From Salvelinus alpinus (lineage: Eukaryota; Chordata; Actinopteri; Salmoniformes; Salmonidae), in contig NC_092092.1 of the NCBI RefSeq assembly GCF_045679555.1, forward strand, positions 19,762,469 to 19,826,468: a stretch of DNA of 64,000 bases, given 5' to 3'. A program made the translations under genes and the position numbers. Of the stretch, positions 10,702 through 19,758 are shown piece by piece; within the stretch, counting starts at the first letter, position 1, and each line of letters opens with the position of its first letter. The notes below the pieces were generated by a model, which made no database searches, had not been told where the DNA came from, and saw only the letters and a list, made by a program, of their open reading frames with translations.

Positions 10702-10884
10702 CTGCTTACTTTCATATCCCATAGGGTCTTATTTTTATTTGAAACTATTAATAAATTGTCCATGTTTTTCTGTTGCTTATCCAATTATAAGTGATTGGCA
10801 GGAGAAGAACGTTAGGCTCAAGTGGGAGGGAGGCCCTGAGGTTGTTTACAATCTGCATAAGGTTTGGTATATCACGCTTAACAG

Positions 10885-10995
10885 AGAGCGAGAGAAAGAG
10901 AAAGATAGAGAGACAGAGAGAGAGAAAGAACACGAGAGAGAGATGAAGATAAAGAGAGAGATGGAGAGCGAAAGATGGAGAAAAGGAGAGACAAA
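10885..10995 (+). repeat. GA-rich simple sequence
   Basis: Imperfect gagaga/gaaaga purine run of about 110 bp. Confidence 0.8.
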
Positions 10996-11790
10996 GACCT
11001 TTATATAACTGATTCCACAGTCTTTTTTAGTTTACTCATCTTTCGGTCAAAGTGTTACCTGAACTTAACATTTTTAGTTGCCCCAAACTTCACTCCAACT
11101 TGAGAAAACTTAGGCAAAAGTTTCAGCTAACTTAATGATGTGTTTTCTCAGCGTGTCTCATATGTTCATTCAATCAGGAATGATCATTTAGGAAACTTAA
11201 CTACAAAAGCCTGTACAACTGGTTACACACACACACAAACAGGGCTTTTAACAATGTTTTCAACTTACATCAGGGGACGACTGGGACAAGAATTTGGCCA
11301 TGGCATTTTATCCACACCAGCCCACATCACTGCGGGCGTCACTCCCCCACTAGCCATACACACACACACTGCATTCCCACACATACAACCCGATACAGGC
11401 AGTAGTGCTGACGCATAACAAAGAGATGTGTTTTCCCGCATTTGAAATGTTTTGAAATGTTATATGATCAGAATGCATTTTTCTCTCGAGCACACATGGG
11501 GACAGCAAAGTGGCTTGCTCATCACAGCAACAGGCCCCAGAAAGGACACAGGCACAGGGGCAGGGCAGACACTTTCATTACACAAATCGTGAGGATAATG
11601 CACTTTACTGTTTAACCAAATCATGGTTTTAGCCTCCCAAAGTAATAGGACGTTTTGAGTGAGGTGACAATGTAGAATATGCTCTTTCTACCCTTACAGG
11701 CACACTTTCTGTTTTTTACTATCCTTGATCTTGGCTGTCTAACTGATGACAGAGTCGGATCTGGTCTCTTTGCTAATGCTGCATTTTACT
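10996..11790. other. Unassigned sequence, nothing recognised
   Basis: Short CA runs occur (11227 and 11358 areas). No gene or known element is supported. Confidence 0.4.
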
Positions 11791-11794
11791 TTTA

Positions 11795-11853
11795 TTTATT
11801 TACATTTATTTATTTAACTAGGCAAGTCAGTTAAGAACAAATTCTTATTTACG
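11795..11853 (-). repeat. SINE 3' tail fragment, antisense
   Basis: Contains ttatttaactaggcaagtca then gttaagaacaaattcttatt, the same tail block as at 5741. Confidence 0.65.
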
Positions 11854-12335
11854 CCACCATGGCCTATTTATTGCCTTACCTCCCTTTTCTTACCTCATTT
11901 GCACACACTGTATATAGACTTGCTTCAACTGTATTATTGACTGTATGTGTCACGCCCTGACCTTAGAGAGCATTTTATTCCTCTATTTGGTTTGGTCAGG
12001 GTGTGATTTGGGTGGGCATTCTAGGTTGTCTTTTCTTTGTTGGCCGGGTATGGTTCCCAATGAGAGGTAGCTGTCTATCGTTGTCTCTGATTGGGGATCA
12101 TACTTAGGCAGCCCTTTTTCCCACCTCCAGTTGTGGGATCTTGTTTGTGTGTAGTTGCTTTCTGCACTGCATATAGCTTTACGTTCGTTTTTGTATTTTG
12201 TTGTTTTTCGGTTTCTTGGTCTCCTTCTATCAACGAGCGTAATGGTATGTATTGTTTATTCCATGTGTAACTCTGTGTTGTTGTATGTGTCGAACTGCTT
12301 TGCTTTATTCTTGGCCAGGTCGTAGTTTCTTTTTT
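11854..12335 (+). mobile_element. LINE-A 3' UTR fragment (sense), split by a solo LTR
   Basis: The left part (11854-11947: tggcctatttattgccttac, cacacactgtatatagactt, tattattgactgtatg) and right part (12250-12335: ttattccatgtgtaactctg, ctttattcttggccaggtcg) are contiguous in the antisense LINE-A tail at 12985-13160. The intervening 297 bp are a solo LTR. Confidence 0.75.
11948..12244 (+). mobile_element. Solo LTR (relative of the 19261-22970 LTR family)
   Basis: It starts tgtcacgccctgacc, like the minus-strand LTRs of the element at 19261-22970, and shares with them a tgtctctgattgggNNcata block followed by a TATA-like segment. It is flanked by the 5-bp direct repeat gtatg (11943-11947 and 12245-12249). 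It is about 297 bp with no internal region, so it is a solo LTR left by recombination. The last two bases are tg rather than the expected ca. Confidence 0.7.
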
Positions 12336-12925
12336 AAACAATGACGCCCGATCCCTTTGAATGAGTTTGCGTGACCTCAACTCAGTCTATCAGAAAACCG
12401 GGCCAGCTTATCTTGGCATGGGGGCCGGCCATTGCCGACTGATCAGCCAAAGGCTCATTATAGATTAGTATAACAGAGTTATTGCGAGAAAAAAATATAC
12501 ATAAAACATCTTAACACCAGCCATGACACCTTTTTCATGGTTTTATTTTTATATAAAAACATGTTTTGTGTGTGTCAGCCCACCCAACAAAACAATGTCC
12601 AGCCCATCTGCCATTTGACAGAATTGTCAGATGGCCAATCTGCCCCTGAGAGGGACCATGTAGGAATAAGAGAGGCAGCTTGGAGACCAAGTGGGAGTAA
12701 GAGAGTCAGACTGCAGGGCCAGACCAAGGCTAGGTTGCTATTCCCCAGGGGAGCTAAAAGGGGAAGCGGTGTCTTCCACGGTAAACACATTAGCATACTG
12801 TGACAAATGGCTTGGTCTGCTCTGAGCTCTACAGTACCTGGCCTCTGAACAGTATGATGCTTCTCTTCTCTTGACACTCACGGCTTTACAATAAGATAAT
12901 CAAAGTCTCATATTGTCGCTGTCTG
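12336..12925. other. Unassigned sequence, nothing recognised
   Basis: Two frames of about 90-100 codons overlap on opposite strands around 12537-12877. Neither shows a recognisable domain, and I do not support a gene. Confidence 0.4.
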
Positions 12926-13384
12926 ATATTTATTTTATTTATTTTATTTCACCTTTATTTAACCAGGTAGGCCAGTTGAGAACAAGTTCTCATTTACAAC
13001 TGCGACCTGGCCAAGATAAAGCAAAGCAGTGCGACACAAACAACACAGAGTTAAATATTGAATAAACAAGCGTACAGTCAATAACACAATAGAAAAAAGA
13101 AAGTCTATATACAGTGTGTGGAAATGGTGTGAGGAGGTAAGGCAATAAATAGGCCATAGTAGTGAATTTATTACAATTTAGCAAATTAACACTGGAGTGA
13201 TAGATGTGCAGATGATGATGGGCAAGTAGAAATTTTGATGTGCGAAAGAGCAGAAAAGTACATTTAAAAAATATGGGGATGAGGAAGGTAGATTGAATGT
13301 GCTATTTACAGATGGGCTATGTACAGCTGCAGCAATCGGTTAGCTGCTCAGATAGCTGAAGTTTAAAGTTAGTGAGAGAAATAT

Positions 13385-13730
13385 AAGTTTCCAGCTTCAG
13401 CGATTGTTGCAATTCGTTCCAGTCATTGGCAGCAGAGAATTGGAAGGAAAGGCGGCCAAAGGAGGTGTTGGCTTTGGGGATGACCAGTGAGATATACAGT
13501 TGAAGTCAAAAGTTTAGATACACCTTAGCCAAATACATTTAAACTCAGTTTTTTACTAAGTTTCCAGCTTCAGCGATTGTTGCAATTCGTTCCAGTCATT
13601 GGCAGCAGAGAATTGGAAGGAAAGGCGGCCAAAGGAGGTGTTGGCTTTGGGGATGACCAGTGAGATATACAGTTGAAGTCAAAGTTTAGATACACCTTAG
13701 CCAAATACATTTAAACTCAGTTTTTTACAA
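13385..13730. repeat. 173-bp tandem duplication spanning LINE-A and a Tc1 terminus
   Basis: Copy 1 (13385-13557) and copy 2 (13558-13730) differ by about a single base. Each holds LINE-A sequence, a TA (13495-13496 and 13668-13669) and the first ~60 bp of a Sleeping Beauty-like terminus starting cagttgaagtc. The Tc1 element therefore has two left ends in tandem, each with its flank. Confidence 0.9.
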
Positions 13731-13883
13731 TTCCTGACATCTAATCCCTGTCTTAGGTCAGTTAGGATCACCACTTTATTTTAAGAATGTGAAATGTCAG
13801 AATAATAGTAGAGAGAATGATTTATTTCAGCTTTCATTTCTTTCATCACATTCCCAGTGGGTCAGAAGTTTACATACACGCAA

Positions 13884-15125
13884 TTAGTATTTGGTAGCAT
13901 TGCCTTGAAATTGGTTAACTTGGGTCAAACGTTTTGGGTAGCCTTCCACAACCTTCCCACAATAATGAATTGTGAATTTTGGCCCATTCCTCTTGACAGA
14001 GCTGGTGTAACTGAATCAGGTTTGTAGGCCTCCTTGCTCGCACACACCTTTTCAGTTCTGCCCACAAATTTTCTATAGGGTTGAGGTCAGGGCTTTGTGA
14101 TGGCCACTCCAATACCTTGACTTTGTTGTCCTTAAGCCATTTTACCATTACTTTGGAAGTATGCTTGGGGTCATTGTCCATTTGGAAGACCCATTTGAGA
14201 CCAAGATTTAACTTCCTGACTGATGTCTTGAGATGTAGCTTCAGTATATCAACATAATTTTCCTCCCTCATGAGGCCATCTATTTTGTGAAGTGCACCAG
14301 TCCCTCCTGCAGCAAAGCAACCCCACAACATGATGCTGCTACACCCGTGCTTCACGGTAGGGATGGTGTTCTTCAGCTTGCAAGCATCTCCCTTTTCCTC
14401 CAAACATAACAATGGTCATTATTGCCAAACATTTCTATTTTTGTTTCATCAGACCAGAGGATATTTCTCCAAAATGTATGATCTTCATGCCATCTATTTT
14501 GTGAAGTGCACCAGACCCTCCTGCAGCAAAGCAACCCCACAACATGATGCTGCTACCCCCGTGCTTCACGGTTGGGATGGTGTTATTCGGCTTGCAAGTC
14601 CCCCCTTTCCTCCAAACATAACAATGGTCATTGTGGCCAAACAGTTCTATTTTTGTTTCATCAGACCAGAGGACATTTCTCCAAAAAGTACGATCTTTGT
14701 CCCCATGTGTTGCAAACCGTAGTCTGGCTTTTTTATGGTGGTTTTGGAGCAGTGGCTTCTTCCTTGCTGAGCGGCCTTTCAGGTTATATCGATATAGTAC
14801 TCATTTTTACAGTTGGATATAGATATTTGTACCTGTTTCCTCCAACATCTTCACAAGGTCCTTTGCTGTTGTTCTGGGATTGATTTGCACTTTTCGCACC
14901 AAAGTACGTTAATCTCTAGGAGACAGAAGGCGTCTTCTTCCTGAGCGGTATGACGGCTGCGTGGTCCCATGGTGTTTATACTTGCGTACTATTGTTTGTA
15001 CAGATGAATGTGGTACCTTCAGGCGTTTGGAAATTGCTCCCAAGGATGAACAAGACTTGTGGAGGTCTACAATTTTTTTCTGAGGTCTTGGCTGATTTCT
15101 TTTGATTTCCCAATGATGTCAAGCA
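13884..15125 (-). pseudogene. Tc1 transposase pseudogene (Sleeping Beauty-like)
   Basis: The C-terminal part is open at 13915-14412 and retains FQMDNDPKHTSK (second catalytic aspartate) and [15 protein letters not shown] (catalytic glutamate). It ends with altered residues after LPKTF. The N-terminal half is broken by frameshifts and by the 214-bp tandem duplication, which is not a multiple of three. A DDE transposase of this kind would cut and paste the element at TA sites; this copy cannot be made. Confidence 0.85.
14275..14702. repeat. 214-bp tandem duplication inside the transposase pseudogene
   Basis: The block from gccatctattttgtgaag at 14275 recurs at 14489 and runs through the accagaggacatttctccaa region. 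The two copies have diverged at several positions, so the duplication is not recent. Confidence 0.85.
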
Positions 15126-15625
15126 AAGAGGCACTGAGTTTGAAGGTAGCCCTTGAAATACATCTACAGGTACACCTCCAATTGACTCAAATGATGTCAA
15201 TTAGCCTATCAGAAGCTTCTAAAGCCATGACATCATTTTCTGAAATTTTCCAAGCTGTTTAAAAGCACAGTCAACTTAGTATATGTGAACTTCTGATCCA
15301 CTGGAATTGTGATACAGTGAATTTCAAGTGAAATAATCTGTCTGTAAACAATTGTTGGAAAAATTACTTGTGTCATGCACAAAGTAGATGTCCTAACCGA
15401 CTTGCCAAAACTATAGTTTGTTAACAAGAAATGTGTGGAGTGTTTGAAAAACGAGTTTTAATGACTCCAAACTAAGCGTATGTAAACTTCCGACTTCAAC
15501 TGTACCTGCTGGAGCGTGTGCTACGGGTGAGTGTTGTTATCGTGACCAGTGAGCTAAGATAAGGCGGAGCTTTACCGAGCAAAGACTTATAGATGACCTG
15601 GAGCCAGTGGGTCTGGCGACGAATA

Positions 15626-15825
15626 CAGTGGGGCAAAAAAGTATTTAGTCAGCCACCAATTGTGCAAGTTCTCCCACTTAAAAAGATGAGAGAGGCCTGT
15701 AATTTTCATCATAGGTACACTTCAACTATGACAGACGAAATGAGAAAAAAAAATCCTGAAAATCACATTGTAGGATTTTTTATGAATTTATTTGCAAATG
15801 ATGGTGGAAAATAAGTATTTGGTCA
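15626..15825 (+). repeat. Left IR/DR terminal inverted repeat
   Basis: 200 bp, complementary to 17031-17230 apart from a few mismatches. Contains outer and inner direct-repeat motifs expected to bind the transposase. Confidence 0.9.
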
Positions 15826-15991
15826 CCTACAAACAAGCAAGATTTCTGGCTCTCACAGACCTGTAACTTCTTCTTTAAGAGGCTCCTCTGTCCTCCACTC
15901 GTTACCTGTATTAATGGCACCTGTTTGAACTTGTTATCAGTATAAAAGACACCTGTCCACAACCTCAAACAGTCACACTCCACACTCCACT

Positions 15992-17014
15992 ATGGCCAAG
16001 ACCAAAGAGCTGTCAAAGGACACCAGAAACAAAATTGTAGACCTGCACCAGGCTGGGAAGACTGAATCTGCAATAGGTAAGCAGCTTGGTTTGAAGAAAT
16101 CAACTGTGGGAGCAATTATTAGGAAATGGAAGACATACAAGACCACTGATAATCTCCCTCGATCTGGGGCTCCACGCAAGATCTCACCCCGTGGGGTCAA
16201 AATGATCACAAGAACGGTGAGCAAAAATCCCAGAACCACACGGGGGGACCTAGTGAATGACCTGCAGAGAGCTGGGACCAAAGTAACAAAGCCTACCATC
16301 AGTAACACACTACGCCGCCAGGGACTCAAATCCTGCAGTGCCAGACGTGTCCCCCTGCTTAAGCCAGTACATGTCCAGGCCCGTCTGAAGTTTGCTAGAG
16401 AGCATTTGGATGATCCAGAAGAAGATTGGGAGAATGTCATATGGTCAGATGAAACCAAAATAGAACTTTTTGGTAAAAACTCAACTCGTCGTGTTTGGAG
16501 GACAAAGAATGCTGAGTTGCATCCAAAGAACACCATACCTACTGTGAAGCATGGGGGTGGAAACATCATGCTTTGGGGCTCTTTTTCTGCAAAGGGACCA
16601 GGACGACTGATCCGTGTAAAGGACAGAATGAATGGGGCCATGTATCGTGAGATTTTGAGTGAAAACCTCCTTCCATCAGCAAGGGCATTGAAGATGAAAC
16701 GTGGCTGGGTGTTTCAGCATGACAATGATCCCAAACACACCGCCCGGGCAACGAAGGAGTGGCTTCGTAAGAAGCATTTCAAGGTCCTGGAGTGGCCTAG
16801 CCAGTCTCCAGATCTCAACCCCATAGAGAATCTTTGGAGGGAGTTGAAAGTCCGTGTTGCCCAGCAACAGCCCCAAAACATCACTGCTCTAGAGGAGATC
16901 TGCATGGAGGAATGGGCCAAAATACCAGCAACAGTGTGTGAAAACCTTGTGAAGACTTACAGAAAACGTTTGACCTCTGTCATTGCCAACAAAGGGTATA
17001 TAACAAAGTATTGA
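15992..17014 (+). CDS. Tc1/mariner DD34E transposase, intact, 340 aa
   Basis: This frame encodes a full-length Tc1-type transposase that would bind the element's inverted repeats and move it by cut-and-paste into TA sites in the nucleus. Residues 1-110 hold two helix-turn-helix segments ([20 protein letters not shown] and, after the GRPR-like PRSGAPRK at about 56-63, [13 protein letters not shown]). The catalytic triad is complete: D153 in IWSDETK, D244 in HDNDPKHT, E279 in NPIENLW, with 34 residues between the last two. A glycine-rich [11 protein letters not shown] box lies at about 187-196. It ends YITKY, the usual family C-terminus. Start ATG and stop are clean, with no frameshift. Whether it is active is untested. 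Confidence 0.95.
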   Translation: MAKTKELSKDTRNKIVDLHQAGKTESAIGKQLGLKKSTVGAIIRKWKTYKTTDNLPRSGAPRKISPRGVKMITRTVSKNPRTTRGDLVNDLQRAGTKVTKPTISNTLRRQGLKSCSARRVPLLKPVHVQARLKFAREHLDDPEEDWENVIWSDETKIELFGKNSTRRVWRTKNAELHPKNTIPTVKHGGGNIMLWGSFSAKGPGRLIRVKDRMNGAMYREILSENLLPSARALKMKRGWVFQHDNDPKHTARATKEWLRKKHFKVLEWPSQSPDLNPIENLWRELKVRVAQQQPQNITALEEICMEEWAKIPATVCENLVKTYRKRLTSVIANKGYITKY

Positions 17015-17030
17015 GATAAACTTTTGTTAT

Positions 17031-17230
17031 TGACCAAATACTTATTTTCCACCATAATTTGCAAAGAAATTCATTAAAAATTCTACAATGTGATTTTCAG
17101 GATTTTTTTTTCTCATTTTGTCTGTCATAGTTGAAGTGTACCTATGATGAAAATTACAGGCCTCTCTCATCTTTTTAAGTAGGAGAACTTGCACAATTGG
17201 TGGCTGACTAAATACTTTTTTGCCCCACTG
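17031..17230 (-). repeat. Right IR/DR terminal inverted repeat
   Basis: Inverted partner of 15626-15825, with inner tgaccaaatacttattttcc and outer tgactaaatacttttttgcc motifs. Confidence 0.9.
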
Positions 17231-17232
17231 TA

Positions 17233-18214
17233 TGTAGTGAGGGCAAGCCGACGAGAGCATACAGGTCGCAATGGTGGGTGGTATATGGGGCTTTGGTGAC
17301 AACATGGATGGCACTGTGATAGACTGCGTCCAGTTTGCTGAGTAGAGTGTTGGAGGCTATTTTGTAAATGACATCGCCAAAGTCGAGGATTGGTAGGATG
17401 GTCAGTTTTACAAGGGTATGTTTGGTGGCTTGAGTGAAGGAGGCTTTGTTGCGAAATAGGAAGCCGATTATAGATTTCATTTTTGATTGGAGATGTTTAA
17501 TATGAGTCTGGAAGGAGAGTACAGTCTAGCCAGACACCTAGGTATTTGTAGTTGTCCACATATTCTAAGTCAGAACCGTCCAGAGTATTGATGCTAGTCG
17601 AGCGGGCGGATGCGGGCAGCGAACGGTTGAAAAGCATGCATTTAGTTTTACTAGCGCTTAGGAGCAGTTAGAGGCCACGGAAGGAGAGTTATATGGCATT
17701 GAAGCTCATTTGGAGGTTTGTTAACTTGGCTTTCGAAGACTTTAGAAAGGCAGGGCAGGATGGATATAGGTCTGTAACAGTTTGGGTCTAGAGTGTCACC
17801 CCCTTTGAAGAGGGGGATGACCACAGCAGCTTTCCAATCTTTAGGGATCTCAGACGATACGAAAGAGAGGTTGAACAGACTGGAAATAGGGGTTGCAACA
17901 ATGGCGGCGGATAATTTTTGAAAGAGAGGGTCCAGATTGTCTAGCCCAGCTGATTTGTACGGGTCCAGGTTTTGCAGCACTTTCAGAACGTCTGCTATCT
18001 GGATTTGGGTGAAGGAGAAATGGGGGAGGCTTGGGCAAGTAGCTGCGGGGGGTGCAGATTTGTTGGCCGGGGTTGGGGTAACCAGAAGGAAAGCATGGCC
18101 AGCCGAGGAGAAAGGTTTATTGAAATTCTCGATTATAGCGGATTTATCGGTGGTGACAGGGTTACCTAGCCTCAGTGCAGTGGGCAGCTGGGAGGAGGTG
18201 CTCTTATTCTCCAT
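17233..18214 (-). pseudogene. LINE-A reverse transcriptase pseudogene with palm deleted
   Basis: The frame 18214-17651 contains LQNLDPYKSAGLDNLDPLF and VVIPLFKGGDTLDPNCYRPI then SILPCLSKVFESQVN, which are RT blocks before the palm. At about 17720 it passes straight into sequence that lies after the palm in LINE-A (QMHAF-region codons, then the C-terminal part open at 17480-17208 with GFLFRNKASF and LPILDFGDVIYK). The polymerase box (Y/FADD) is absent. The junction lies at a gttaa motif. Confidence 0.8.
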
Positions 18215-18450
18215 GGACTTTACAGTGTCCCAAAACTTTTTGGAGTTAGGGATACAGGATGCAAATTTCTGTTTGAAAAAGCTAGCCTTTGCTTTCCTGA
18301 CTGACTGCGTGTATATTGGTTCCTGACTTCCCTGAAAAGTTGCATATCGCGGGGACTATTCAACGCTGGTGCTGTCCGCCACAGGATGCTTTTGTGCTGG
18401 TCGAGGGCAGTCAGCTCTGGAGTGAAGCAAAGGCTATATCTGTTCTTAGT

Positions 18451-18985
18451 TCAATTTTTTTCGAAAGGGGCGTGCTTATTTAATATGGTGAGGAAATTAC
18501 TTTTAAAGAACGACCAGGCATCCTCGACTGACGGAATGAGGTCAATATCCTTCCAGGATACCCGGGCCAGGTCGATTAGAAAGGCGTGCTCGCAGAAGTG
18601 TTTTAGGGAGCGTTTGACAGTGATGAGGGGTGGTCGTTTGACCGGGGACCCATAGACGATGCAGGCAATGAGGCAGTGATCGCTGAGATCCTGATTGAAA
18701 ACAGCAGAGGTGTATTTGGAGGGCAAGTTGGTCAGGGTAATATCTATGAGGGTGCCAATGTTTACAGATTTAGGGTTGTACCTGGTGGGTTCCTTGATAA
18801 TTTGTGTGAGATTGAGGGCATCTAGCTTAGATTGTGGGACTGCCGGGGTGTTAAGCATATCCCAGTTTAGGTCACCTAACAGAACAAACTCTAAAGATAG
18901 ATGGGGGGCAATCAATTCCCATATGGAGTCCAGGGCACAGCTGGGAGCTGGGGGGGGGGGGGATCTATAACAGGCAGCAACAGTG
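18451..18985 (-). pseudogene. LINE-A endonuclease fragment
   Basis: The minus-strand frame holds FVLLGDLNWDML (metal-binding D and N of an APE-type endonuclease) and QDLSDHCLIACI (catalytic histidine motif). The N-terminal half with the E-box is missing because the LINE is 5'-truncated near 18990. A frameshift separates it from the RT frame. Confidence 0.8.
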
Positions 18986-18990
18986 ATGAA

Positions 18991-19260
18991 ACCTTGTAAC
19001 AAAATGTTTGCCAATGTTCTTCTTTTTTATATTTATTGAAAGCAGTAACTCTCCTCAATGCCCTCTGAACATTTCATGACTCTAGGACCAATATATTGTA
19101 TACAAAATAGCTTCTAAAGTTTCATAATTGTATGTTCGTTAATGGTCATCATTTACTAATTATGGTCATTTTTTTCAATTTCCTGAAAAGTTTGTGTTTT
19201 GAAAATAAGAGGTTTTCATCAGACAGTGACAATATGCTCAACATTGCGAAAGGGGCCATC
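18991..19260. other. Unassigned flank, nothing recognised
   Basis: AT-rich, no long frame. Ends with ccatc, the left target duplication of the LTR element. Confidence 0.5.
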
Positions 19261-19747
19261 TGTCACGATCGTGTGGAGGAGAGACGGACCAAAACGCAGC
19301 ATGTGGAAAATAAGCCATCTTCTTTTATTATAACGACGAAGATGAACATGAAACGAAACACTTTACAAACTTTACAAAAAACAACAAACGACCGTGAAGC
19401 TACAAACGCAAGTGCACACACAAACTACTTACGTTCAACATAGACAATTCCCCACAAACAGCTAAAGCCTATGGTTGCCTTAAATATGGCTCCCAATCAG
19501 AGACAACAATAACCAGCTGTCTCTAATTGAGACCCAATTCAGGCAACCATAGACTTTCCTAGATACCTACACTCAACATAGACACAGCTAGACTACTATA
19601 CTAAACATAAACCCAACTACTCTAATAAACCCCCTAAACCTTACAACCACCCTAGACACTACAAAAAACACATACATTCCCCATGTCACACCCTGACCTA
19701 ACTAAAATAATTAAGAAAACAAAGAATACTAAGGCCAGGGCGTGACA
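19261..19747 (-). repeat. 3' LTR (minus orientation)
   Basis: 487 bp, with the 7-bp terminal inverted repeat TGTCACG/CGTGACA. It contains the same TATA-like and AATAAAA motifs as the other LTR. Confidence 0.9.
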
Positions 19748-19758
19748 TAACCCCCCCC

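Larger units (their letters stand above)
13670..15502 (-). mobile_element. Sleeping Beauty-like Tc1 transposon, decayed, inserted in LINE-A
   Basis: The left terminus starts cagttgaagtc (13670), the right terminus ends cttccgacttcaactg (15502), and TA lies on both sides (13668-13669, 15503-15504). Salmonid elements with these ends supplied the sequence from which Sleeping Beauty was derived. Length is 1833 bp; an internal 214-bp duplication accounts for the excess over the usual 1.6 kb. Confidence 0.9.
15626..17230 (+). mobile_element. Complete Tc1-like transposon with intact transposase
   Basis: The element begins cagtggggcaaaaaagtatt and ends with its inverse, flanked by TA at 15624-15625 and 17231-17232. 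The inverted repeats are about 200 bp (15626-15825 and 17031-17230) with only a few mismatches. Each has an outer aaaagtatttagtca and an inner ataagtatttggtca motif, the IR/DR layout of this superfamily. The element lies in LINE-A; the flanks gtctggcgacgaa and tgtagtgagggcaagccgac rejoin. Total length is 1605 bp. Confidence 0.95.
12926..18990 (-). mobile_element. LINE-A non-LTR retrotransposon, antisense, 5'-truncated, carrying two nested Tc1 insertions
   Basis: Read on the minus strand: endonuclease C-terminal half (18985-18451), linker and RT N-terminal blocks (18214-17720), an internal deletion, RT C-terminal part (17700-17233), ORF end (stop codon at about 13317-13319) and 3' UTR ending near 12926. 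Sequences flanking 13497-15502 and 15626-17230 rejoin in the same LINE, showing that both Tc1 elements inserted into it. It is one copy of the same family as 525-1043. The clade appears CR1/L2/Jockey-like. It is dead: no endonuclease N-terminus and no RT catalytic box. Confidence 0.85.

Noticed and set aside
13185..13330. Host 3' UTR or gene end
   Set aside because: The text matches the LINE-A ORF end and tail seen in other copies in this window.
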